A stretch of DNA of 14,023 nucleotides. It comes from Bacillota bacterium. GTDB taxonomy: Bacteria; Bacillota; Bacilli; Bacillales_A; Planococcaceae. The notes below the pieces were generated by a model, which saw only the letters and a list, made by a program, of their open reading frames with translations, was not told the origin of the DNA and ran no database searches. The DNA lies in assembly GCA_023405135.1 (NCBI GenBank), contig JAEXYZ010000127.1:1-14023 (forward strand), given 5' to 3'. Both the position numbers and the translations under genes were made by a program. Below, piece after piece: positions 1 to 8,131 of this stretch (within the stretch, counting starts at the first letter, position 1; each line of letters opens with the position of its first letter).

Positions 1-49
1 GCTCAACTACAGTTTGTTTGAATTCTTGATTATATTTTTTTTGACTCAT
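1..49 (-). CDS. IS3-family transposase OrfA, N-terminal fragment (runs off the window)
   Basis: An ATG at 47-49 on the minus strand opens a frame reading MSQKKYNQEFKQTVVE and continuing past the window edge. Lysine-rich, aromatic starts with an 'EFK..vV' core are typical of the small helix-turn-helix OrfA of IS3-family elements, which binds the inverted repeats and is joined to OrfB by programmed frameshifting. A GAAAGG at 63-68 is a possible ribosome binding site, but it is about 13 bases from the ATG. Only 16 codons are visible, so the family call rests on this short N-terminal match and on the adjacent TG-type terminus. Confidence 0.55.
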   Translation of the reverse strand, partial: MSQKKYNQEFKQTVVE

Positions 50-106
50 AATACGGACACGACCTTTCATTAGTTCAATTTTAATGACTTAACCAAGTTG
101 TGTCCA
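1..106 (-). mobile_element. IS3-family insertion sequence, left end, cut by the window edge
   Basis: Read on the minus strand, the element starts at 106 with TGGACACAAC and leads into the beginning of a transposase OrfA at position 49. IS3-family elements end in TG...CA and carry orfA just inside the left end, as here. Bases 97-105 (GTTGTGTCC) and 55-63 (GGACACGAC) are complementary apart from one pair. The terminal DNA can therefore fold over the region just before the OrfA start. Only about 106 bases are visible, so the subgroup, length and intactness cannot be judged, and no target duplication can be tested. Confidence 0.6.
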
Positions 107-353
107 TACATCTATACTACAATCAAAAAAGTATGTTTAAAATGTATATTAAGCCTTTAAATAAGGTGCAAAACTTTGTAAAACCCCTAGTATACTAAGA
201 ATTAATAGGTCTTAAAAAGTATATAGAAAAGATTGAAAAAGGTAGGAGTTTCTCCACTATGAGCTACCATAGAAGTTTCTATCTAGTAAGAAACATCTTC
301 TAGGAAACTTAGTAGGCGAAATTGTGATAGATTCCATTCGACTATATTAATTT
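107..353. other. Unassigned spacer between two insertion-sequence remnants
   Basis: No reading frame on either strand gives a recognisable protein; stops interrupt all six frames. Two imperfect hairpins can be drawn, with arms GGTAG/CTACC around 241-270 and AGAAG/CTTCT around 271-301. They have no attached T-run and match no RNA family I recognise. It is probably decayed mobile-element or intergenic DNA. Confidence 0.4.
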
Positions 354-480
354 GGTCCTTTGTCAAATGCTGGGGTTAAACTTAAGAGAACAAGAGAATC
401 TGATATTTAAATTACCTTATCCTGCCCATATCCATTCTTTCGAAGCATAGCGAGAAAAAAACGGATGGGCAGGTCGCTTC
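354..480. repeat. Direct repeat, copy 1 (ISL3 downstream terminal region)
   Basis: About 126 bases are shared with 13898-14023 in the same orientation. Both copies open with GGTCCTTTGTCAAATG, share GAGAACAAGAGAAT in the middle, and end with a CCTGCCCAT hairpin followed by GGTCGC. The copies differ by scattered substitutions and small indels, so they are old copies of one family rather than a recent duplication. This copy joins directly to the transposase 3' end at 494, which identifies the repeat as an ISL3 terminus. Confidence 0.85.
421..473. other. Conserved hairpin inside the ISL3 terminus, copy 1
   Basis: Outer arms CCTGCCCAT and ATGGGCAGG pair perfectly over 9 bases. After a two-base bulge the stem continues imperfectly towards a loop containing GAAGCATAGC. 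It lies 20 bases past the transposase stop and has no T-run on either side, so it does not look like an ordinary terminator. The copy at 13965-14016 has the same loop and a better stem. Confidence 0.75.
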
Positions 481-493
481 TCTATTCTCTCTT

Positions 494-1044
494 TTATCCA
501 ACATACATGTGACCTATTAATATTTTCGCTTTAGAGTGCTTATATTTGTGGAATCCATAAGCATTCCGTTTGAGTACTTTTCTTCTATTGTTAATTCCTT
601 CTAAAAATAAATTTGAATAATTTAATATCAAGCTGTTCAATATTTCTACTTGCCAGTTTTTTAGCGCTTGTATTCGTTTAATAAAAACTTGAATATTTGC
701 TTCTTCTACCTTACGGTAAAATGCTTCTAATCCCTCTTTAGACTTAAACCATTGTTTATACGCTTCTTTTAACTCACAGGATTTTTTCAATTCAGGTGAT
801 AAACTTAGATAGCGATCTAAATACCACTTGGTTAACAGCTACTTTGAAACTTCCATCATATCCATCACGACGACTTCTTCAAACTAATCATACTTTTGTT
901 AATATACCTTAATAGTCTTTTCACCACATGCTTATCAAATATGTTCTTTTACCGGATTGAAATATACACTAAAATACGATTTTCTTGTTCAACAATTCCC
1001 CAAATGTTTTGACCTCTTAAACCTGGTAATTCCATATTATTCAT
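494..1044 (-). pseudogene. ISL3-family transposase, degenerate
   Basis: The ATG at 1042-1044 sits behind a good AAAGGTGA site and starts MNNMELPGLRGQNIWGIV, the usual beginning of such transposases, but a TAA follows after about 31 codons. Further on, a different frame gives VVMDM, matching the second catalytic-Asp region of the DDE domain, then a TAG, then LSLSPEL. From 790 to the TAA at 494-496 an open frame of about 98 codons gives ELKEAYKQWF, ALKNWQ, YSN, FLEGINN, KVLKRNAYGF and ILIGHMY. This is the classic C-terminus of ISL3 transposases, including the final catalytic Glu. An intact member is about 400 residues; here only about 550 bases remain. The gene has therefore lost its zinc-finger and first-Asp region, has in-frame stops, and cannot be active. 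Confidence 0.85.
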
Positions 1045-1139
1045 ACAGCAAACTCACCTTTACTACTCGTATCTAGACAATTCAGGTATAGTAAAACTGG
1101 TGATGTTGGCATTTTTTCTATAAATTATATGTAAAGCCC

Positions 1140-1426
1140 GACACTTATTATAGAACCATTGATTTAACAGACGAAAGTTGAAACATTTTCAGTAGATACC
1201 ACGTTCCAAATAAAAAAATCTAATAAGCGCCCACGAAAAGTTTGTGGGCGCCATTTGACGCTTAAAATAAGTTTCTTAAATGCATGCTATAAAAAGGTCT
1301 AAATTTTTTTATACAAACTTATTTTGTCTCACTATGGAAATGAAAACTATTAAAAGTTTAATTGTTAATCATTATAGAACTAAATAAACCATCTAAGATA
1401 TTTGTTACTTAATTAAATCTATAAAT
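1140..1426. other. Intergenic region downstream of the polysaccharide operon
   Basis: This AT-rich stretch lies between the ISL3 remnant and the stop of the large glycosyltransferase. The only feature I can support is the minus-strand terminator at 1205-1251. Short frames on both strands have no ribosome binding site or recognisable product. Confidence 0.5.
1205..1251 (-). terminator. Intrinsic terminator of the polysaccharide operon
   Basis: On the minus strand, GCGCCCAC (1244-1251) and GTGGGCGC (1227-1234) form a perfect 8-pair GC-rich stem around a 9-base loop. It is followed by TTATTAGATTTTTTTATTTG. It faces the direction of the operon and lies about 175 bases past the stop of the last gene, so it would leave a long 3' untranslated tail. 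In this AT-rich setting the GC-rich stem stands out clearly. There is no matching T-run on the plus strand, so it acts in one direction. Confidence 0.75.
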
Positions 1427-4400
1427 TTAAATAAACTCATCAATTTTATATTTGTAATTTTGCATACAATTATATAATTTACTTGAAGCAATTAAATAAT
1501 CTCCAGGGTCAAAAATATCCTCTTCAAAAGGTAGGAATTGTAATCTTCCAAAACTATTTTTCTCTCGATTGCTTATTATCTTTTTCATAAAAATCATAAC
1601 GTTACAATCATTTAAAAGATAATTTCTTATTAAATCCACAAAACGAACTAAATCTTTATAATCCTCAACGTAAACATGTATCGTTTTCTTTTCATTATTT
1701 ACTTTTTCCAAATTTGTTTTATCAATAAATTTTTCGAAAATTGATGCCCATTTTTTACTCCACTGAGATTTTGAGAACACTTTTGAAACTTGTATAGCAT
1801 TTGTTTTAATGGAATGTAATTGATCAGGGTTATCTAACAAATACTCAATCGCTTGTTTTAACGCTTGACTTTTAGGCTCTATCAAAAGACCATTAAAGTT
1901 ATTTATGATTAAATCCGTTAGGCCACCAATTCTTGTCGAAATTAAGGCATTGCCAGATGACATCGCTTCTAAGCAAGAGAGACTAGTCCCTTCACTATGC
2001 AAAGTAGGTATTAACGAAATATCAGCTACTTCATAGGCTTTATGCATTTCCGATGGATCTAGTGAATACCATTTAATCCTATTTTTCCAAGTTTTAATTT
2101 TTTGTTCTACATGTTTTGTATCTTCTTCAAAACCTTTTCCAACAAAATGAAAATCAACATAAGGATATTTCTCAAGAATTTCATCAATCACATCTAGTAC
2201 TAGATACAAGCCGCGAGCCCCATATAATCGCCTTGGATACATAATAACAATTCGATTACTTTCTTTTTTAACAGGCTTGAATATATCTGAATCCACATAG
2301 TTAGGTATATACTCCATTTTATTCCCAATATTAAAGTCAATTGTTTGGAACCAATTTGCCGTATTAGTATCTACAGAAACCATTTTATCTACTAAAGATG
2401 CGGCTTCAATTATTTTTCTATTTTGTTCCCAAAACGTTAATGCTGACAAATTATTGTTTTGTGGCGAATCCCATGCAACACCATGACTAATACCAATACT
2501 TGGACTAGCTACATTTGGCCACGCTTCAAAGAAAGCTGAATATAAATTTAACAAAGATACAGCATTCTCTTCATCATAATAAACGCGGTTGTAATTCTTT
2601 ATATTTTCAAATGACAGCTCTGTTATAACATTTTCCCCACGGGCTAAAGATCTAACCTCTATATTTTTAAACTTCCTTGTCCAAGGAAATGTTCCATATT
2701 GATAGATTATTAAGTTTAAACCAATAGAATTTAAAACTTCATTCAAATCAATTAGATACCTTTCAGCACCACCAGAATAAAAATGCTCTCCACCTAATCC
2801 AAGAAACGTTCCAGTCATTACAGATACATGATTTGATATATCATAATTAGCATACACTCTTAAATTACTTATATTATTAATAATTTTTTGTTCTACAAGT
2901 TCTATACGATCTTTCCATTGATTCTGTAAAGCAAATTCCTTCGATTTCGTTTTTAGATTTTCTTTATCTAATAAAAGAGCTTCTTTAATACTACTTTCAA
3001 ACTCGAGATAATCTCTAGCTAAGTATACACCCAAATCACCTTGATATTTTTTCATTTCATATATCGGTGTCGTAACGACCGGCAAGCCTAATGCTTTATA
3101 CTCAAAATACTTAACTGGAGAAACACAGTCAGTCAGTTCATTAACCTTAAAAGGAATTAAAGCTACATCAAATAAAGATGCATAATCCACTAATTTGCTA
3201 TAACTTACTTTGCCAATAAGTCGTATATTGTCTAGTTCCCTAAAACAAATATCAGGGGATACATGACCAATTATTACAAAGAGCCAATCCTTATTTCTTT
3301 CTGCTAATTTATTTATTATCTCAACGTCAAACCACTCTTCAATAGCTCCAAAATAACCTATTACTCGTCGATTATTTATATTTAGCATTTCAGTACCCTG
3401 CGGATTCCAAGTCGATAATTCAATAAAATCCATAAAGTTGCTAGCATTCGGTAAAATCATAGCATCTTGTCTTTTATCAACATATTTAAACAGTTTTTCC
3501 GCTGAGTATGTCACGATGTCTGCACTTATAACCATTTCATAATGTGCCTCTATCGTTTTCTTATCAGTATCCGCGAAGAATTCTAATTGGTCTAACAAAT
3601 CATACCATAATAATTTGTGAGGTAAATGATCTATAAAAGCTTTTTGTCCTTGCCAAGTACAGAGTACAATACAATATTTATTCTTAAGAACAGACAGTAA
3701 TGCAGCATCATTATTTATAACAAATAAGTTTTCTTCGTATTCATTAATTGAAAACTCCCCATTATATGGTGCACAAAAGAAACATAAATACCCTTTCTTA
3801 GCAAACTCTCTTAAAAATTGTTGCGGTCTTTGGATAGGCTCCCAATGAACTGCTGGTGGATAGACAACTATCCCTTTGAATTTTTTACTTTTTAATATAT
3901 CTTTTAATTGTATAGTAAAGTCATCATTCGGTTGATTTAAATACTCCTTATAATATAAATATTTCTGATTATATGTGGATTCAAAACTATTTGTATTAAT
4001 TTCAGGTTGAGCAAGCTGAACAGGTTGACTTAATAAATTAATATCTCTCTGCTCAATTATTTTAATTAGCTGATCTAATGGATGGTCAAGTTTATTTTTA
4101 GAAACATAATGTTTCTTTTGAACTTTTTGATAAAGCCAGTATAAAAATTCTTTTTTTTCATCCATAGTTCCTTTAAACAGATGCATATTTAGTCGCTTCA
4201 ATAAATTTACTATTTTAAAATATTTTGAACCATATAGATCATATATTTTTTGAGATAAAGTATTAAAAGTAATATCGTTCATTTGAATACGATGGTTTAA
4301 TTCAATAATCTGATGCTCTTTTATATTCAGACTTTCATGAAGATTATTAATCTCTGCTTGACTTGGATAATTTAATAATTTGCTTGCTTCTTCAATAATA

Positions 4401-5803
4401 TTGACTTGTCTATTATTAATTTCGTAAGATAATTCATTTATTTTATCAATAAGAGAATTGTACTTACTTTCCATTTCAGAATTACGCAAGGTCATTTCAT
4501 GTAAGCTTTGTCTGACCATAGCTAATTCTATAGATTGTGCTTGTTTTTCCTCTTTTGTTCTATTTATTTCACTTAATAATGACATGATAATTTTATCATC
4601 ATTTTTCATATTAACTAAGTCTAAAAAATGTATAATATTGAAAGGCAATAATATATTTTGGTGAATTAAATCATTACAACCACTTAAGAATTTTTCACTC
4701 CATTTAGTAGATAACGGAGGTCTTGAATCATTTATATTCTTTAAATCCATGTAATGTTTTTTTAATAACTGTGTACTTCTATTCTCGATTACCCATTGTT
4801 GCAAACAGTAATTATTTTTTTCTAAATTATTACTACTAATTTCGGAAATAACCTCTTCAATCAAAACCGTATTAACATTTCTTCCTGAAAAATTTGATCG
4901 GGCTAAATCATCAACATTGTTTGTTGTAATAAAACCTTTTAGCCCATCATATCCTATTAATAGTATTGGGACATTCTGTGCCATTGCTTCTATCGCTACT
5001 CTTCCCATACCACACACGAAATATGAATCCTTGATGTGCTTGTCAACCTCATGCGAATATCCAATAAGTTTAATATTGTCATCGTTTTTTATATATTCCT
5101 TTACATCATTAAAAGAATCTCCATCTCCTATTATAACTAAGCTTTTTCCAAACCCTATTTTTGTTTTAATAAACTCTCTGAAAAAGCTTATACATTCAAA
5201 GACACCCTTTATTTTATCCTTATCTAATCTAGAGATTATGCTTACTACCTGGCTTTCACTATTATAATTATTTAAATTCTTATTAACATTAACCAGATTA
5301 GGTACTATAGTTATATCAAGTTTTTTATTATAGCTATTCATCAATTGTTGAGTCTCTTCAGAAACAGCATAAATTTTATGCGCAGAAGGCAAAACAGTTT
5401 CAAACATAAGAGTTCTATAAACTTCACCATAACTTGTACTGAAGTTTAAGGGACCATGTGCAGTATATGAATAAGGAATTTCTAAATGATTTGCAACTGC
5501 TGCTGCTACTATGGCTGATACGTATGGATGAATTTGTATATAATTAATTTTATTTTCTAATGCAAACTCCTTTAAGTCTCTAAAATGACTTAAAATATCT
5601 TCACCAACCATGCTGGAGAAATTTTCGATTAATAAACTTCTACTTATATACTTTTTAATTAAGTTGATATTTGATTCACTGGATGTAGCTATAAAAATAT
5701 TAAATCCCATTTCATTTAAAATTTCACAATGTGATAAAATGTGAGTTTCTAGGCCGCCTAATGAAAAGTTTTCCGAGATAATTAATATGTTTTTCTCCAC
5801 CAT
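1427..5803 (-). CDS. Multidomain glycosyltransferase: three GT-B modules and a coiled coil
   Basis: This 1458-residue protein has no signal peptide or membrane segment and should act on lipid-linked glycan at the cytoplasmic face. Residues 1-345 are a GT4-like module (GGLETHI near the start, VPNLV at 168-172, GRVAIEAMA at 267-275). Residues about 405-520 are Glu/Lys/Asn-rich with heptad spacing and are probably a coiled coil. Residues about 643-975 form a second GT-B module (QRPQQ 659, IGYFGAIEEWFD 815-826, SPVKYFEYKALGLPVVTT 895-912) that is paralogous to the glycosyltransferase encoded at 8132-9343. Residues about 990-1362 are a third, GT4-type module (SGGAERY 1010-1016, EX7E as E1271/E1279). 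A tail of about 95 residues is unassigned. In module 1 the first Glu of EX7E is Cys264. The gene lies 51 bases after wzt; its ribosome site GAGAG is weak. It is last in the operon. The sugars transferred cannot be told from sequence. Confidence 0.9.
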   Translation of the reverse strand: MVEKNILIISENFSLGGLETHILSHCEILNEMGFNIFIATSSESNINLIKKYISRSLLIENFSSMVGEDILSHFRDLKEFALENKINYIQIHPYVSAIVAAAVANHLEIPYSYTAHGPLNFSTSYGEVYRTLMFETVLPSAHKIYAVSEETQQLMNSYNKKLDITIVPNLVNVNKNLNNYNSESQVVSIISRLDKDKIKGVFECISFFREFIKTKIGFGKSLVIIGDGDSFNDVKEYIKNDDNIKLIGYSHEVDKHIKDSYFVCGMGRVAIEAMAQNVPILLIGYDGLKGFITTNNVDDLARSNFSGRNVNTVLIEEVISEISSNNLEKNNYCLQQWVIENRSTQLLKKHYMDLKNINDSRPPLSTKWSEKFLSGCNDLIHQNILLPFNIIHFLDLVNMKNDDKIIMSLLSEINRTKEEKQAQSIELAMVRQSLHEMTLRNSEMESKYNSLIDKINELSYEINNRQVNIIEEASKLLNYPSQAEINNLHESLNIKEHQIIELNHRIQMNDITFNTLSQKIYDLYGSKYFKIVNLLKRLNMHLFKGTMDEKKEFLYWLYQKVQKKHYVSKNKLDHPLDQLIKIIEQRDINLLSQPVQLAQPEINTNSFESTYNQKYLYYKEYLNQPNDDFTIQLKDILKSKKFKGIVVYPPAVHWEPIQRPQQFLREFAKKGYLCFFCAPYNGEFSINEYEENLFVINNDAALLSVLKNKYCIVLCTWQGQKAFIDHLPHKLLWYDLLDQLEFFADTDKKTIEAHYEMVISADIVTYSAEKLFKYVDKRQDAMILPNASNFMDFIELSTWNPQGTEMLNINNRRVIGYFGAIEEWFDVEIINKLAERNKDWLFVIIGHVSPDICFRELDNIRLIGKVSYSKLVDYASLFDVALIPFKVNELTDCVSPVKYFEYKALGLPVVTTPIYEMKKYQGDLGVYLARDYLEFESSIKEALLLDKENLKTKSKEFALQNQWKDRIELVEQKIINNISNLRVYANYDISNHVSVMTGTFLGLGGEHFYSGGAERYLIDLNEVLNSIGLNLIIYQYGTFPWTRKFKNIEVRSLARGENVITELSFENIKNYNRVYYDEENAVSLLNLYSAFFEAWPNVASPSIGISHGVAWDSPQNNNLSALTFWEQNRKIIEAASLVDKMVSVDTNTANWFQTIDFNIGNKMEYIPNYVDSDIFKPVKKESNRIVIMYPRRLYGARGLYLVLDVIDEILEKYPYVDFHFVGKGFEEDTKHVEQKIKTWKNRIKWYSLDPSEMHKAYEVADISLIPTLHSEGTSLSCLEAMSSGNALISTRIGGLTDLIINNFNGLLIEPKSQALKQAIEYLLDNPDQLHSIKTNAIQVSKVFSKSQWSKKWASIFEKFIDKTNLEKVNNEKKTIHVYVEDYKDLVRFVDLIRNYLLNDCNVMIFMKKIISNREKNSFGRLQFLPFEEDIFDPGDYLIASSKLYNCMQNYKYKIDEFI

Positions 5804-5854
5804 TTATAATTCACACTCTCTATACTTAGTTCATCGATAACATTCTAATAAATA

Positions 5855-7114
5855 TTAAAATTCTTTTATATCAATACTACTACCTAAATTTGCAATCCCT
5901 GTACCTTTTATTGGGATTTCTTCCACTTTGAATATCAAATAATCTGATAATTTATCGAAATATATCATATCATTTTTTCCATCTTGTTTTGCTATTGCTA
6001 CAGAAATATGATATGTACCTGAAATTAAATCCAACTTCTGAGTGAAGGAGATAGAATATTGTTTTTTCTTTTTGAAATTTACTTTAACATCATAATATGA
6101 AGTACTTGTACCGTATACCTCAATACCTTCAGTATTTTTAATCCTGAGACCAATTAATATATTTTGAACATCTATTGAAGAATTAACTGTTAAAGTAATT
6201 TTACTTAAATCTCCTGTATTAAAAACATAAGACTCCTCTTGTGAATGATTAAACATCATTACATTTTCGATAAATACTTCCTTGTCATTCTGTATTAATA
6301 CATTGCTATCATTACTTTTGACATTATTTTCTCTTTCAATTAAATTCAAGTTTTGGAAGTGCTCGTTTTCTTGAGAATACAAAAGCAAATGATACTTATC
6401 GATAATTTCTTTAGGTTCGCCTTCAGCAATTAAGTTGGATTTATCTAAAAGATAAGCATAATCACAAAGTTGTTCTACTACTCGCATTGAATGTGAAACA
6501 AACAATATTGTACAACCTTTTTCTTTAAGACTTTCTAAATAGTTATAACATTTTCTTTGAAACTTCTCATCACCAACTGATAACGCTTCATCAATAATCA
6601 TAATATCTGGATCAACAAAAGCTGCTACAGAAAAAGCAAGTCTTACAAACATTCCACTAGAGTATGTTTTTACAGGGCGATCAATAAATTCACCTATTTC
6701 AGAGAATTCTAGTATATTTTCGAACTTTTCATCAATTTCTCTTTTACTTAAACCTAATATTGCACCATTTAAATATACATTTTCACGTCCTGTAAATTCT
6801 GGGTTGAATCCTGCTCCTAATTCTAGCAAAGCAGAAACTCGACCATTTATAATTACCTCACCATGGGATGGGTTTAGTGTACCGGCAATAATTTGTAGTA
6901 GAGTACTCTTTCCGGATCCATTTCTTCCAACTATTCCAACAGTTGTTCCCCTTGGTACGTTTAAACTAATATTATTTAATGCAATATAACTATTAATTTT
7001 ATTTTTATAATATTTTGGAATAAGGTTATATAAAATTTTGTCAATTGGCTTTTTATATATTTTATATTCTTTCGTTACATTCTCAACTTTTATAACCGTA
7101 TTATTATATAACAT
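5855..7114 (-). CDS. wzt: Polysaccharide ABC exporter ATPase with C-terminal extension (Wzt-like)
   Basis: The 419-residue protein powers export of a completed lipid-linked glycan with the membrane protein encoded just upstream. The ATPase domain (about 1-245) shows Walker A GRNGSGKST at 63-71, signature YSSGM at 151-155, Walker B IMIIDE at 171-176 and the switch His in SHS near 208. LLELGAGFNPEFTGRENVYL around 96-115 is typical of TagH/Wzt/RfbE-type exporters. A polar linker leads to a beta-rich domain from about residue 275 to the end, the size and position of the Wzt carbohydrate-binding domain, which recognises the exported glycan. TagH-type teichoic acid ATPases are a less good match because their C-terminal part differs. 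The ATG at 7112-7114 lies within the wzm 3' end (11-base overlap), with AGAGGA 8 bases ahead, so the two are translationally coupled. Confidence 0.92.
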   Translation of the reverse strand: MLYNNTVIKVENVTKEYKIYKKPIDKILYNLIPKYYKNKINSYIALNNISLNVPRGTTVGIVGRNGSGKSTLLQIIAGTLNPSHGEVIINGRVSALLELGAGFNPEFTGRENVYLNGAILGLSKREIDEKFENILEFSEIGEFIDRPVKTYSSGMFVRLAFSVAAFVDPDIMIIDEALSVGDEKFQRKCYNYLESLKEKGCTILFVSHSMRVVEQLCDYAYLLDKSNLIAEGEPKEIIDKYHLLLYSQENEHFQNLNLIERENNVKSNDSNVLIQNDKEVFIENVMMFNHSQEESYVFNTGDLSKITLTVNSSIDVQNILIGLRIKNTEGIEVYGTSTSYYDVKVNFKKKKQYSISFTQKLDLISGTYHISVAIAKQDGKNDMIYFDKLSDYLIFKVEEIPIKGTGIANLGSSIDIKEF

Positions 7115-7898
7115 CTGCGAATCCTCTTTTCAGTTTACGGAATAACAAAATACTTAGTAACATGAAGATATATCCAATAAAAGTGAAAATTAAAAAGTGG
7201 AGTAAATTTGGAACCTCACCTGCAAAAATAGCATTTCTAAATCCCTCTATTATGTATGTCAATGGATTTAAATTCATAATGGGATGCATAAAATCTGGAA
7301 CAAGAGAAATTGGATAAAAAATTGGAGTAACATAAAATAACACGTTTAAAAGAACGCCTACAGTATATGTTAAGTCTCGAATGTAAACTCCAATTGATGC
7401 TACAATATAGGCAAAACCTAAAGAAAATAGACTTATAGGGATTAGAAAAATTAACGCTACTACTATCCCCTTAAAATTCCAATCAGGCACAAATATTATG
7501 ATACCTAGTAACAATACGATTATATTAAGTAACGCATTTATTAATGATGATAGTAGTGTAGTAAAAGGAAGAATATCCAATGGAAAAATAACTTTTTTCA
7601 CATAATTGACGTTAGAAATAATTATTGATGTTGATTTGCTTACTGTTTCATTGAAAATATTGTAAATTATTAACCCTGAAAAAATAATCATCGCGAACTC
7701 AAATTTATTACCACTTTGTTCAATCCCCCACCTTGCATTAAATACTACAGAAAAAACAAAAGTATAAACCGCTAGCATTAATAAAGGTGTAATGAACGAC
7801 CAAAAAACTCCTAAAAAGGATCCCTTGTATTTTGATTCGAATTCTCTTTTAGTTATTTGCTTAATTAAGTTTCGATGCTCATTTATAAAATTTAGCAA
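7104..7898 (-). CDS. wzm: Polysaccharide ABC exporter permease, ABC-2 type (Wzm-like)
   Basis: The protein has 264 residues, the usual length for Wzm/TagG permeases. Hydrophobic segments at about 30-52, 66-83, 104-135, 143-165, 176-197 and 234-253 give six membrane spans. KREFESKYKGSFLGVFWSFI at 17-36 is the characteristic amphipathic entry of this family, and NPLTYIIEGFRNAIF near 211-225 is its conserved late motif. It forms the channel half of the exporter with the ATPase whose gene overlaps its 3' end. The start is a TTG at 7896-7898; the N-terminus this gives fits the family, and no better-placed ATG or GTG exists in frame. The ribosome site (AAAGAGAG, about 12 bases away) is weak, so expression may be modest. 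Confidence 0.92.
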   Translation of the reverse strand: MLNFINEHRNLIKQITKREFESKYKGSFLGVFWSFITPLLMLAVYTFVFSVVFNARWGIEQSGNKFEFAMIIFSGLIIYNIFNETVSKSTSIIISNVNYVKKVIFPLDILPFTTLLSSLINALLNIIVLLLGIIIFVPDWNFKGIVVALIFLIPISLFSLGFAYIVASIGVYIRDLTYTVGVLLNVLFYVTPIFYPISLVPDFMHPIMNLNPLTYIIEGFRNAIFAGEVPNLLHFLIFTFIGYIFMLLSILLFRKLKRGFADVI

Positions 7899-8131
7899 GT
7901 ATAATACACGCTCTCTTTCTTTATATACAACCTATATACGTAAACATATTTATGTAATACATTTTTTCTTCTTCTCCATCAATAACTTATCCTAAACTCG
8001 GATGTTTGAATATTTGAGAATTCGGTATAAATATTAAAAAAACAATATTTTATAATAAAGTTCTTGTACTAATATATTCGAAACAATATGATAAAATATT
8101 ACTTAATATTCTACATAGGAACTTACGTAAC
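7899..8131. other. Intergenic region between the glycosyltransferase gene and wzm
   Basis: This 233-base AT-rich gap, unusually long inside the operon, shows no gene. It contains a purine-rich run shortly before wzm and short AT-rich inverted repeats (AATATT-type), but no stem strong enough to call a terminator and no clear promoter. Confidence 0.4.

Larger units (their letters stand above)
354..1139 (-). mobile_element. Decayed ISL3-family insertion sequence
   Basis: The element holds a broken ISL3-type transposase between a downstream end beginning GGTCCTTTGTCAAATG at 354 and a proposed upstream end reading (minus strand) GGGCTTTACATATAATTT from 1139. ISL3 termini begin with GG and their inverted repeats are imperfect. 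The downstream end is confirmed by a second copy at 13898 that starts at the same base. The upstream end is less sure, because it shares only scattered bases with the other end. The expected 8-base target duplication is absent: 346-353 is ATTAATTT while 1140-1147 is GACACTTA. At under 800 bases the element is well short of a usual ISL3 element (about 1.3-1.5 kb), in line with the internal deletion in its transposase. Confidence 0.65.

Noticed and set aside
354..1139. Target-site duplication around the left ISL3 remnant
   Set aside because: The 8 bases on each side (ATTAATTT and GACACTTA) do not match, so either one boundary is wrong or the element has been rearranged.
4458..5267. Open frames on the plus strand inside the large glycosyltransferase gene
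   Set aside because: They lie antisense to a gene with clear domain motifs, have low-complexity Ser/Leu/Ile-rich products and lack ribosome sites; they are shadows of the minus-strand gene.
6804..6989. Plus-strand frame opposite the Wzt ATPase domain
   Set aside because: It overlaps the Walker A region of an unmistakable ATPase on the other strand and encodes nothing recognisable.
7954..7982. TTGATG, 17-base spacer and TATTAC on the minus strand, a possible promoter ahead of wzm
   Set aside because: Only four of six bases match in each box, and the region is so AT-rich that such matches are expected by chance.
7792..7995. Plus-strand frame across the wzm start and its upstream gap
   Set aside because: It has no ribosome binding site and a low-complexity end; half of it is antisense to wzm.
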